Assembly: GCA_002811675.1 (NCBI GenBank)
Contig: PDIM01010258.1
Coordinates: 38,945 to 89,081, forward strand
Source: Ichthyosporea sp. XGB-2017a
Lineage: Eukaryota > Opisthokonta > Ichthyosporea
Length of the DNA stretch: 50,137 bases
Reading direction: 5' to 3'
Translations under genes and position numbers: made by a program
Notes under the pieces: model-generated
The model's input: the letters and a program-made list of their open reading frames with translations, nothing else
What the model was told of the DNA's origin: nothing
The model's database searches: none
In this document: positions 23,995 through 36,200 of the stretch, one piece after another
How the letters are laid out: the number at the start of each line of letters is the position of its first letter
Position numbering within the stretch: the first letter of the stretch is position 1

Positions 23995-24693
23995 TTATAG
24001 ACACTTGAATCTACCTAGCGTGCTTTTGGCGGGGTCAATTCTGTAGAGAAGCCCTTTCTTATTAATCCGAAGTACCTCATCCTTCTTCATCAGTAGATTG
24101 AGATACTCGATACACCCTGCACGATGCACATTGCACTCCGTCACAATATCTGTTAGATACGCACCACCACAACCAGATGTCCCAGCCCCTTCCTTGTCTT
24201 TAAGCTTCTCTTTAAGATACTCCAGGATCAGTTCAATGTTTGCCTTATGGGGCTGTTGATGGTACTTAGGTGGGAGTGAATCAATAATACAATTGTACGC
24301 AGACTCCAACTTCCTTTTCAGATTAGACACAGAAGACGATTTCTTTTTCTTCACAATAGATCGTTTTCGCTGGGGTGGAATTCGCTTTTCTGGGGTTTTT
24401 TCGGAGACATTTGATTTGTTTTTGCTTTGTCTGTTTTCTTGATCAACTACATCTTCCATTTGATTGGACGTTTCAATCGTTGCCATAGGATCTACATTTT
24501 TGAACTCAACACAATCAGCATTTAGCTTAATTGATTTCATAAATGTGGCAAAAGAATCATTAAAAGCAACAAGATGATCATTAGTTGAGGACAAGCTGGC
24601 TAGATTCTGGTTTACTTTATCCAGACAATTGACTATTCGCTCCAGTGAGCCGGAGATCTTACTCTCTGACAAAGCTGATGCACCTTCACCCAT
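23995..24693 (-). CDS. DAM1: Dam1-like DASH-complex subunit with putative C-terminal winged helix
   Basis: Single exon, 232 residues, ATG at 24693. Residues 14-66 carry the Dam1 signature: a coiled N-terminal helix, then FNDSFATFM (44-52) and NADCVEF (58-64), which line up with the FNESF...NAFCVEF core of fungal Dam1. Dam1 is the microtubule-contacting subunit of the DASH ring, which couples kinetochores to microtubule ends. A Lys/Arg-rich segment follows (87-128). Residues about 146-222 look like a winged helix: LILEYLKEKL, then YLTDIVTECNVHRAGCIEYL and VLRINKKGLLYRID as the wing. Fungal Dam1 is not known to have this part, whereas the unrelated SKA1 ends in a winged helix. The Dam1 call rests on a short conserved core, and the winged-helix call on pattern only. 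Confidence 0.72.
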   Translation of the reverse strand: MGEGASALSESKISGSLERIVNCLDKVNQNLASLSSTNDHLVAFNDSFATFMKSIKLNADCVEFKNVDPMATIETSNQMEDVVDQENRQSKNKSNVSEKTPEKRIPPQRKRSIVKKKKSSSVSNLKRKLESAYNCIIDSLPPKYHQQPHKANIELILEYLKEKLKDKEGAGTSGCGGAYLTDIVTECNVHRAGCIEYLNLLMKKDEVLRINKKGLLYRIDPAKSTLGRFKCL

Positions 24694-25413
24694 GTTGAAA
24701 AGAAAAGTGAATCAAATGCAAAAAAAAAATAAATACAAAACAAACACAAGAAGAAGGGAAAAGAGCAAAAAAAAGAAAACAAATACCAAACAGTGATAAA
24801 TCCCACAAAAAAAGAAAAAAGAGAAGAAGAACAAGAAGAAGTCAGTCAAAGAAGAGGCGGGGAGTGGGGAGGGAGGGATCAAGCAGCCAGCAGGAGTATT
24901 ATTTTTGGCGGCAAAAATGTGCACCACTCTGTACTGTACTGTACTGTACTGTACTGTACTGTACTGTACTGTACTAACTGCTATCTTGCAGGGGATTTCC
25001 CAGCCTTTCAATACTCCACACTCCTCCTTAGCCCCTCCACTCTAGCTCTAGACCTTTGAGGTGAGTAGCATTGCCATTTGCCAAATGCCAATGAGTCACG
25101 TTTATTCTCGTGGGTATTGTGGAGTGTAAACACTTGAACTTCGTCTGCCCACCCTCTCGACCTCTTAGTATTTGTAATTTGTTCTGGCTGATCTATTCAA
25201 ACAACCTTGCTTGAGGGTTTTCGCACTCCTTGGACCAACTGGCCATTTACATTTTCTCAATATGTCATGATACATTCTTTTTTGCTTTTCCCGCTGATGG
25301 TCCTTTTCTATGCAATAAATAATAACTATATAGTACACAACCCCCTCCTCATTTGGCTTATAAAGATGGGCTTATGTTGCTCATTGGGAACAGCCCACCC
25401 AACCCATCTTCTT
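24694..25413. other. Intergenic region upstream of the Dam1-like gene
   Basis: No gene recognised. Next to the Dam1-like start it has an A-rich tract (24716-24840), then a GTACT pentanucleotide repeat. The rest is the 3' flank of the membrane-anchor gene. Open frames here translate only low-complexity sequence. Confidence 0.5.
24931..24975. repeat. (GTACT)9 microsatellite
   Basis: Nine perfect copies of GTACT, 45 bp, about 240 bases upstream of the Dam1-like ATG. Each unit contains the self-complementary GTAC, so the array can fold on itself. Confidence 0.97.
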
Positions 25414-26118
25414 CTACAGAAGGACAAACATCAACACAAAGCCAACTGCGGCTCCAAAGCAAATTACAAGAAACACACCACCAAGAATCTTGTACGGGCG
25501 CTTAGGATCAACTGCATAGATATTACCTTTGCGGTCATAGGTGGGTTCGACCAGTCTCAGCTGTGACTGATTAAAGACGCTTGTTGATTCGCCTGAATTG
25601 TACCTATCCCCTGCCCCAGTACCAGAGGAAGCAGCAGAAGCTGAGTCTGGTATGCCACTATTACAGTAAGACCCGCTGAAGCATTGGTTTGAGCGATGAT
25701 TCCCATGGCGCTGGTGTTGATGATCATTGGGGTGCCCTGGGCTCGCAATACTGGTACCATCTTCTGCTCTGGAAAAATGAAACGTAGCTGTAGTTGGAGG
25801 CGTTGGACTATGACTATGATGGGAACTAGAGTGGACAGTATTTGTACTCACAGCCGCTGCAGATGGCACGGACCGTTGCTCCCTCAATGCAGCTTGAGCT
25901 GTGACCAGCTCAGCCGATCCCCGACCAACCGTTTCTTGCGCTGCCCCATCCTCATCAAGATGAAAATCCGAATCGTCCGTAAATTCTGCCTCCAGTCGTT
26001 GCGAGCTGTTATTGAGCCTTTCGCGATGCGATTCCGACATTCCCCTGTTGCTGTCCGACCCCAATTCCCCCGTCTGATTCCCGTTCCCGCCCGCTTTCAA
26101 GTTCGCTTTGGACGACAT
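25414..26118 (-). CDS. Serine-rich protein with C-terminal membrane anchor, function unknown
   Basis: Single exon, 234 residues, ATG at 26118. Residues 1-185 are polar and probably disordered, rich in Ser, Gly, Asn, His and Thr (for example SSHHSHSPTPPTT). A conserved-looking patch follows, VEPTYDRKGNIYAVDPKRPY, and then one hydrophobic helix to the very end (about 209-234, ending VGFVLMFVLL). This is the layout of a tail-anchored protein with its N-terminus in the cytosol. The KRPYKILGG stretch before the helix recalls the start of the TMEM230/TMEM134 (DUF872) family, but the second helix and tail of TMEM230 are missing. I found no plausible downstream exon in the next 250 bases. Function not assigned. 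Confidence 0.65.
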   Translation of the reverse strand: MSSKANLKAGGNGNQTGELGSDSNRGMSESHRERLNNSSQRLEAEFTDDSDFHLDEDGAAQETVGRGSAELVTAQAALREQRSVPSAAAVSTNTVHSSSHHSHSPTPPTTATFHFSRAEDGTSIASPGHPNDHQHQRHGNHRSNQCFSGSYCNSGIPDSASAASSGTGAGDRYNSGESTSVFNQSQLRLVEPTYDRKGNIYAVDPKRPYKILGGVFLVICFGAAVGFVLMFVLL

Positions 26119-26648
26119 TCAAATACCACCCAAAATTATATTCTCTTTGCCTTTCCTTCCAAATAATTTTCTTTTTCTTTCTTTTTCGTTTCGGAAAATG
26201 AAAAAATAAAGAACTACGCCTATTCCCTTCCTTTGCTCAACACGATTAATCAACTCTCACTCGGAACTGAGTCACCAGAAAACGCGAGAGCAACTCTCCA
26301 ACAGCGCCACAGATATACATACAAATCGTAACACCAGATTACAATAACAGCCCTTTTCTCTCTGTACCCCCCCCCCCCACACATACACACACACACTTCC
26401 CAGTTGCTCCCAAACAAATCAAATCGCCTCGCTATCTCCCTGCAGTAGTCCAGCAGATTAACCTCTGAGTAGCAACGGGGGAGAGAGGGATATATATTGT
26501 TGTAATAATGAACACCTAAACCTACACTCGCTACAGTAGCTATGTACACGCTCCTTGATGTACATAACCCATAGTGCTTGTACTATAAAAGTTTATTATC
26601 CATTATCACAGTATATGAAGACTGAGCCAGCTGACGCTTTGTTTCATG
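26119..26648. other. Intergenic region: tail-anchored gene promoter and EGF-giant 3' UTR
   Basis: Holds a T/C-rich stretch next to the ATG at 26118, a run of 12 C followed by CA repeats (26367-26397), and the poly(A) signal of the EGF gene. No gene recognised. Confidence 0.5.
26592..26597 (-). terminator. Poly(A) signal AATAAA of the EGF-repeat giant gene
   Basis: Canonical hexamer on the minus strand 52 bases past the stop codon of the giant gene. Confidence 0.6.
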
Positions 26649-27245
26649 TTAGCTTGTCGGTATCTGCCTATTGAAGGGTGGGTTACCAATGTTCAGGAAC
26701 TTGTAGTTGACCCATATTTCATGGTCAGATCCCCAGGTCTTCTCATTCAGCTTTGTATCACTAATTCGCACATAACCTGACTTTGGTCTGTGGTTGTCAT
26801 TGTTGCACCTTGTTTTGAAAAACCATTCAGTCCAGCAGTTTTCTTTGAAATACTGGTAACCAAATCCAACAATGACCCTGTTGTGAGTCACAACGTTTTT
26901 ATCGGCACAGAGCTTCAACGTCTGGGCTGCCTTGCTTGAGAACACACTAAAGGCGCTAGTATACTCTTCCGTTTTAGCGTTAATGTGTAAACCATGCTCA
27001 CCGGCATCTACGTAAGGGGGTGGGCAGGGCGAATCCTTGATTAGATTTACATTCGTTATATAGTTGCTCCCTGGGAGGAAGTAGTCCAGGTAATAGCATA
27101 GGTATATAGGCGAGCCTCTGGAGCCAAAGAAATAGAACATCTTTTCCGAATTTTGCTTATTAAGGTTAAAGTCGGCACAGCTCCATCCCCCGGACGAAAC
27201 CTTTCGGTCGGAAACAAACATTTCGTAAACAACCTTTGGGGCTAC
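26649..27245 (-). other. C-terminal MABP/beta-prism-like domain of the EGF giant
   Basis: Residues about 4941-5139. The cysteine-poor end starts after the last EGF module (YGSGCQYVAPK). VSDRKVSSGGWSCADFNLNK followed by SPIYLCYYLDYF fits the repeated 'GY.C...DLN.G....IYLCY' strand pattern of MABP domains (MVB12, DENND4). Two looser copies seem to follow, NYITNVNLIKDSPCPPPYVD and GYVRISDTKLN...EIWVNYKFL. Assignment is by eye only. Confidence 0.45.
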
Positions 27246-30200
27246 ATACTGGCATCCAGAACCGTACCACTGCCTTTGGCAATTGCATATACCAGTGACG
27301 TAATTGCAAGTTCCTCTTGCTCCATTGCTGTGCACGCAGTTGGCGGGGATGCACTGTTTACTCTCACATTCGGTCCCAAAATAAGGATAATCGCATTTGC
27401 ACTTACCAGTGGCCGTGTTGCATGTGCCCCTGCCATTGCAATTATTTGGGCACCTCTTAAATTGGCACACATCGCCGTACATCTCACTACCAGGGCAAGA
27501 ACAATACCAGTTTGATGCGGAACCAAGCTCTTGCATGCAGTCATAACCATTGCAAATTTTGCCACTGAAATAGTTGCACTTGTACTCATTGCAGGTTGGT
27601 CCTTTAAAATTCGAGAGTGGATCACACTTGCAAAGTCCAGTACTTAGATCACACTCAGTACCGTGTTGGCATTGCCCACATGGTTTCACAGTGCACGCAC
27701 TTGGCTTGTCACAAACGCACTTCCCTGTCTCTGTGCTGCAAGGGACACCTGGGAGGCACTCTTCAATACATTCATGAATTTCACACGAGTTCCCTATCCA
27801 ATGCTCTTTAGTACACTGGCATCTACCATATACCCCCGAAGTGCTGTCAATGCATTTGCCATTCTCGGTGCAGGGTGGAGAACATACACGCGTGGTACAG
27901 TCCGCCCCTGACCACCCTATGTCGCATGTGCACTTCCCAGTAGAGCCATCACATCTTCCGCGTTTGTTGCATTCTTCACCGTTTGTTTTCGGACAAACTA
28001 TGCTTTCGCACATATCACCGTAGTACCCTGGCTGGCAATCACAAAGGCCTTGTGAAGTATTGCACACACCACGCCCATGGCATACGGTTTTAGAGTCATC
28101 AAATGAGCCACAGTGTTTTTTGGCACACGTTTCGCCGAAGAAGCGAGGATACAGACACTCACACGTCCCAGTTGAGATTTTGCAATGACCGTTTCCAGAA
28201 ACACAGGGTGGATCACAATCTTTGTACTGGCATTCCTTTCCGTACCATCCATTAACGCACTTACAGAGTCCTGTGGTATAGTCACATGAGCCATGACTTT
28301 CCCCTTCTTCAGCATTGCTATTGCAATATTCAGGTCCCTGCCCAACGCATTTTTTGTGTTGACACTTGTCTCCAAAAAACTCGTTTTTGCATCTATCGCA
28401 ACGAGTTCCTTCCCAGTGTGAACTGCATATACATGTACCTGTTGTGTAGTCACAAGATGCTCCCTCGTCACTTGTACTGCATGTCCAACCATCGTCGTCC
28501 GAAAAGCATTTGATGTCGTTACAGTTATCGCCAGTGAACTCAGGTCGACAAATACCACAATTGTGTTCAACATCGAAATGAACCATGCCCGTTCTTGGGT
28601 TTGTTAAGCATTCGCACGTGCCTGAGTTTGTGTAGCATGTGCCCCGTGCTTCTCCGCCACATTCTTTCAATTCCCCACCTACCATTGCTTTGGGGCACTG
28701 TTTTTGATCACACGAATGGCCATAATACGGAGGAATGCAAGTACACTTTCCAATCCGTAGTTCACCAGCTGCAGCGTTTGGGTGGCTGCATATACCGTAC
28801 TCAGGGCCACGACAGACTATACCCCCTGGATTTGGAAAAGTAGGGCATTTTTTCAACTCACATGCAATTCCTTCATAGTCCGCCTCACATTGACATGATG
28901 CTTTATCAATATTTTGTGCGTCTAATTGACAGGTCCCCCGCCCTCCACATTCAACCAAATTTTGACTCTGATCTTTTGACATAGGGCATTCTTTAGTTTT
29001 ACAAAACTCGCCTTTAAACCCATCATTGCATTTGCACACACCCGTGCTGTGGTTGCAAGTCCCATGACCTTGGCTACTATAGCATTCATTTGAGATATCT
29101 GGTCCACCACAGTATCTCTTCTCACACCCAAGCCCAAAAAATCCAGCTTTGCAGTTACGGCACGTTGAGGGATTTCCTGGAATGCACTCCCCATTACCAC
29201 TACAATGCACTAAGTTGCCATTCTCATAAAAGCTTCCTGGACACATTTGGAATTGACAGAAATCACCAAAATAAAGATCATTGCATACACATCGAGGTAC
29301 CGATTCAAAAATGCATGTACCTCTGCCCAGGCAATTTTGATCGGCCTCTCTGTTGTAATTTACACAGTTAAGTTTCGAACAATCTTGTCCACTCCATAAG
29401 CCTCCACAGACACACGTTCCTGTATTATGGTCACACATATTTGGCTTGCCATCACCTACATTGCAATCAGATGGGCATTTTTTGCTCTTACAATCGTCCC
29501 CAAAGTATGGATCTTGGCATTTGCATCTTCCTGTTGATGTATCACACGATGATCCGGAAACTCTGGCATTGCAGTCAGTCAGACAGCTATAGAATTGGCA
29601 GTGGGTTTTCGTATCTCTGCCATCTTTGCACTGGCATATCCCTGAGGTATGATCACAAGTGCCAAAAGTCTCTCCTCCACATTCTTCTGCAACCCCATTT
29701 TCATCTTTCCACGTAGTGCATTTCAGCTTCTGACACGAGTCCCCATAATAACTCTGCTTGCATTCGCCACACGCATCACCAGCAAATGAACCGTTACATT
29801 TGCACTTCCCCGTTCTGGTATCACACTCACCACGCCCACCTCCGCACATTTCCTTACTGCCCGATATGTCCAGCAATGGGCAGGTTAGGTCTTGGCATTC
29901 ATCCCCATTGTAAAGTGCAAGTCCGTTATCATCAGTTTTGCAAACGCAAGTTCCTCTTGGGCGACCCAGGCCAATGGTATCACATCTTCCATTAGCATAG
30001 GAATCTTCTCGACAGGCCCCTTTGCATTTTTTGCGGCGACATCCTTCTTCTGGCGCAAAGAAGGGTTCATTGCAAACACACTCTCCCAAGGCTGTACACT
30101 GACCTTCGGGGTTATCTAGTTGACTGAAGCATCTAGTCTCTGCCTTTATGCTATCAATCACAGACCAGCATTTTTTTGTCTCACAATTATCACCTTTGTA

Positions 30201-33200
30201 ATCTTCTAGACAAACACTACAATCTTTTTTGCTATCCCAAAAGTCATTATGGCACTTACATTCTCCAGCGATAAATTGCTGAAGATTTGAGTCATCGACA
30301 ATATATACACATGTGCCGTGACCATTGCATTGAACATCTTTGTTGTTAATCGTTTGTATGGGGCACTTTTGTCTTTCACAAGCGTCTCCTTCGTACAAAG
30401 GCTTGCAGATACATACAGGGTGATCAATTCCATTTGAATAATCACATTCACCTCTATCGCCACCACACTCAACGCTAGTCTTACTGGCATTTTCTGACAT
30501 TGGACAATATTTTATACACGTTTTGGAGTTGCTATCCATTTTATATCCTTCGCTGCATTCACAAGACCCCGTGTTCTTATTACAAACGCCTCTCCCTTCT
30601 TTTGCATAGCATTCATTCTCAATTGGTCCAGGACATCGCTTGAATTCACATCCAGGACCGTAAAAGTCTTTATCGCACTCACACCCTGATGCTGTACAAT
30701 ATGTTGTAGTTGAATCTAAATTTGAGCAATCATATTGCACGCACGTCCCGTGATTACTACAAAAAGACGCTTTTGTGATAGGTAAAGTGACCGGGTAAAC
30801 TGGTTTTGGGCATGATACGTATTGGCATTTGTCACCAAAAGCCCCAGATCTACACTCACATTCCTTTTTTCCATTGATTTCTTTTTTGCAGTCACCCCTG
30901 CCAAAGCAATTTACAGAGTTTCCAAGAAGGTTGTATCCTGGGCATTGTTCGTTCTCACAGAACGTTCCAATGAAAAGTCTATTGCAAGTGCACCTCCCTG
31001 TTGCAAAATTGCAATGGTTTTCATGGTGGGCTTCAGAATTACAAGTAGACTTGTGCTCCCCATCCATGCAATATGTTCCATCGCAGAAGTTGTTGTTGTT
31101 ATTAAAAGCAGGGGCCTTGCATATACATTTCCCACTGGTATAATCACACGATGCACGGTTCGGGTTGTCGCATTTTTCAGAGTCTGAATCGAGGTAGCAC
31201 AAGATCCCTTGACAGTCTTTTCCAGTACTTTTGCCCTTGCACGAACAGGCACCAGTCCTTTCATCACATGTTCCATGCGCTTCACCACCACAGGGTAACG
31301 GCAGTAGACTACCCACAGGCTGCCATTTGGGGCAGTCTATTCTTTCTTGACACACACCCCCGTTACTTATAAATGCATCGGTACATCTCTCGCAGCTTTC
31401 ACCTTCATGTCCTGTTTTGCAGACACATTCCCCTTTAGCTTTCAAGCACGAACCACGTACATCACCCCCGCACTCTGCAACTCCAATTTTTGGACATTCT
31501 ATATATTCGCATCCGTCACCGTAAGATGGTGAAGTACAAGTGCATATTCCAGTTTCATAGTTGCATATACCCCGATTATTGCACTCTCCACTTTCACCAT
31601 TGGTCGGTTCTGGACACTTCTTTTTTGAGCATTTTTTAAATTCATCTTGAAAGTATTCCCTGTTGCACACGCAAATACCATTCACACATTTTCCATGCCC
31701 ACATGCCGCATCACCACCATACAGCACTTTCCCACCCTCAATAATTTTACACAACTTAATGCTACAGTCAGCCCCTTCAAATCCAGGCAGACACTCATAG
31801 CAATCAGTTGATGGATCATAATTGCCTTCACATTTACATTGGCCCTTAGCAATTGGGTACACACTAGAAGAGGACGATTCCGAATACGGATACCTGCACT
31901 CCCCACGGCCACTGCATTCCTTATTATCTATCGCTCGAACAGGACATTTTAGTTGTTCGCAAGCATAACCAGTATACAAAGGGTCACACACACATACCGG
32001 GTGCTCAAACCCATTTGAATGATCACATATTCCTCTTCCTCCGCATTCAATATTTTTTATAGGGGTATCTTTTCCAGTTGCAAAACTCGACGACGAAAGT
32101 GGGCACATGGTATATTGGCACCCATCTCCATTGTAACCAGAATTACAATGGCATGTTCCATCTGTGTGACAAACCCCATGACCGGAACATTCATTTTCCA
32201 AACTTGGTGGACAGATTTTATGACTGCATTCGTCATTTGAATATTTACTCTTGCATTGGCACTTGGAAGAATTGCATTGAAAATCTTCATTGGAACATGC
32301 TCTACAGATACCTTCTTTGCAAACTTCCTGTACGCACTCCCCATTTCCACTGCAAAACACATGCTCGTTCCTTTGTATTGGAATAAGGGGATTTACAGTG
32401 CCATTAGGGCATGCTATCTTTTGGCAATGTGCCCCATAGAATCCACTGTTGCAAACGCATTTCTTTACGGAATCTTCAAGGGTACAATATCCCCTTGTCA
32501 AACCTCCGCAGTTGCTATTCGTACTTCTATCATAGCCAATACAATTTTCGATTTCACACTTTGCACCACTCCAAACATTACTGTTGAAATCTGAGCTTTC
32601 ACAGCTGCATACGCCAGAAGTTTTGTCGCACTTTCCTCTCCCACTGCAATTATCAGGGCATTTCAGATATTCGCATCTCTTTGCCTCGCCGTGATACCGT
32701 TCTCCCAAGCATTTGCACTGGCCTGTGTTATAGTCACACCAGCCATGAGTTTCTCCTCCGCAATCAGTCTCGCACTTGGTATACTGACAAGCTGTGCGTA
32801 CATCTGTGAAGCTGCTGTGTTTTGTGTCTGGTAATTTTCCAAGCTCAAAATTACGACGTTCAGACGTGCATTTACATATTCCTATTTCTGTATCACACTT
32901 GCCTAGCCCTCCGCACTCTAAGGGATCGTTTTGTCCATTTGGTGTCCATTTGCGACATTGAATGAAGTTTTTTTCGCAATTTTCCCCCTGTCTGGTGTTT
33001 ATACAGGTACCACAATTTTCTCCTGTGAAAGGCTCATTGCATTGACACTTCCCCATAATAATGTCAGCGCCGGTATTTTCAACACAAGTACCTCTTATTA
33101 GCCCCCCACATGGCTCATCTTTAAACAAGGGACATGGGGCTTTCTCGCATCCAACTCCAAAATATGGCTTTCCGATTGCTTCGGCAATTTTGCAGGTGCA

Positions 33201-36200
33201 GATTCCTGTCAGGTATGTTAACCCTTGAAAGGTTTCTTCAAGACATTGTCCTCGATACGAGCAGTCCAGATAACATGGGATTTCTAAACAATTTTTGTCT
33301 GGTGCATTGAACTTCCCAATGCATTCACAGGATCCTGTCATATGATTGCATCTCCCTCTTTTTATCTCTTCTTTAGAGCCACAGTCCCATATCTTAGTGA
33401 TGTCTTTAGGGTGAGTACACTGTTTTAAATTGCAGTTTGGCCCTGTCCAACCAGGCAGGCATACTTTGCAATCAGATTTAGGGTCCCAGTTTGATGCACA
33501 AATGCATTGGGCTTTTTGGGGCTTCAAAGGACTAACAGCACTAGAGTAATCTATTTTAGGCATCAAACAAGTCCCATGCCCATGACATAGGGGGTCATCA
33601 CATAGTTGCACCTGGCAAGCGTGATATTGTTCATCTATTGCAAAAGTCGGGTAATTCACAAACCCGGCGTTACAATTGCACTTTGGACTTAGATCATCGT
33701 CCCACCTACAAGTTCCTCGCTGAGGGCCTCCGCATGCAGCTAACTCGGTACTCACTTCACTTTTAAAGGAACGTGGGCATTCTTTTTTCTGGCAGTTCTT
33801 ACCTGTAAATCCAGGAGCACAGATACATTCACCCGCAGTTGAATCACATTTCCCTCGCGATGGAACGTTTGGGTCTTCGCTATCAAAACATTGGCCAACA
33901 CCGTCGAGCTTTGAGGGCCAATTTTTCCCTGGACATAGCTTCTTCTCACAGCCCGGTCTAGAATATCCTTCGCTTGAACAATCACATTCAGATGTTTGGC
34001 ACCCACCGTACTCAGTACAACTCTTTTGGGAGCATATCCCATTTCCTGCACAGGAAGTAATAGTATTAGTGCAAATATCACCATCACAAGACTTGGACTC
34101 TTCAATTTTAAAGGGGCACGACACAAACTGACAATGCGATCCATAATATTTCCTATAATTATCATCAAGCCCACATTTACAAAAAGTCCCTTCCTCAACG
34201 CACTCACCACGATTCAAGCAATTTACATCTGATTCACGAATATAACCAACACAATTCTTTTTCCGGCAATTATCGTTGGCCACCTTCCCCGTTACCGAAT
34301 CCACCCACCCTGGCTCATTAGACCACCGTCCAACACAAATACATTTACCTGTAACTAAGTCGCATTTGTTTCCTGTTTCCTTACCAGGTTCACCCACATT
34401 GCAGTCACTTTCACATAAAATGTGTTCGCACATTTCTCCTGTGTAGCCTGGTTTACATTCACATCTACCACGCTTAGAGCCATCAACAGAGGTGTCAAAC
34501 ACACAGCCACCCCTATTGAGGTATGCATGGCATTCCTTGGGACAATTAATGTATTCGCAAGCACTGTCCACCGTAGTTAAATTACCCAAATGATAAGGAA
34601 TTCGAGATGTTTCAGAACATGTCTTGCATTTTCCTATGCTTGTGTCACAGTCCCCATACCCTCCGCACTGTAGATTTTTCTCACCCCAGCGCCTGCACTC
34701 CTTAACTTGCAGTCCACAGTTAAGTCCACTATTTTCATACTCTGAAGAGCACTCTCCACAATTTTCGGATGCAAAGTTTTTCTTGCAGTCACATACTCCA
34801 GCAATACAAGTTCCGCGGCCTTCCCCCCCACATTCTTCCTCTTTGTGCATAGGACACATTATTTCGGAGCAAGATATTCCTTTAAAGCCATCGTTGCATT
34901 TGCAAAGTCCTTGGATATGATCACATGCTCCCTGGCCGCTACATATACTTCCATTTTGACCTTTTGGGCAGCTTTTATGTTTACATCCTATTTCTGCGGA
35001 CTGATATCCCTCTTTACATTCGCATAGCCCAGACACGCTACTGCACCGTCCTCTTTGCAACTTTGCGTTGCATTCGGTTTCGATATAGTTGCCCTTTTGG
35101 TCCTCAAGAAAGCAGTGTTTGTCTCTGCACAGGTTCGCCTCGTTATATCGCCCATATATGCAACTTCGGCAATGGCTATTTTTGTCAAAAAGAGTGACAT
35201 CTTCTTCAACTGTATCCAGATCACACACACACACACCTTTTTGGAGCTTAAATGCGTCGAGCCCATCAAATGCATCTGAAAACTGACATTGACCGTGTCC
35301 ATAGCACACCTTTTTATCAACAGTCGGGCAGCTAATTCTCTGACATGCAGCAAGGGATGGAATGTCGATACTTTCAAAGCCTTGTTCACAATTACACTTT
35401 GGTTTTGTAAAGTCTAAAATTGCATTAAAGCTGTCGGGGCCGTGGTCATTATGTAATTCGTACTGACAGGATCCTCTACCTCCACACTCCACATTTTCGC
35501 CACTTTGTGACAACGAGAAAGGGCACAGTTTTCGGTGGCAATCTGCTCTACCATCTTTATCAACACCACCGTACCCTCGATAACACGAGCACTGCCCTGT
35601 TGCTGGGGAGCATGTTCCGTGTGGTGGATTAGATAGCGAAAAACACTCGTTTACACTTTCATCGCCGCTAGGGGACAGCTCTATAACCGGTCCAGGGCAC
35701 ACCAGTTTGTTGCACTTTGGCCCATAAAAGCCACTATTATGGTCACACTCGCACTCGGCATCGGTGCATTTCTCTCCGTCATTGCATGTCCGACAGCTAA
35801 TGCCGTCACATACCTTTTGAGCACATCTCCCATGACCACCACATAAGTCATCCAGGCATGTTCTGTGCTGGCAATGACTTCCTCTATAGCCTTCACTGCA
35901 TTTACAAACTCGCTTATCAGTCCCATCTAAGAGCATGCACGAACCGCGCCCGGAGCAATTCTCATCTCTCTCTCTATTATATCCCTCGCAATTAAGTACA
36001 TCACAGTTCTCTCCACTCCAGAGCCCGGTACAAACACATTTGGCTGGCAGAGCTGTGTCACAATAGTTCTTTGATCCATCGTTTGGAAGGCCAATGCTAG
36101 CAACTGCGTTGCAGTTGCCCCGACAATGCTCAGATTCACAATTGGTTTCCGTGGGCCCATTATTGAAGTACGGAACCTTGCACTCACACTTACCCATATT

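Noticed and set aside
24712-25059. Frames of about 90-100 codons upstream of the Dam1-like gene
   Set aside because: They translate A-rich tracts and the GTACT microsatellite.
25414-26118. TMEM230 assignment for the tail-anchored protein
   Set aside because: Only the stretch before the helix is similar; the second membrane helix and conserved tail are absent and no downstream exon was found.
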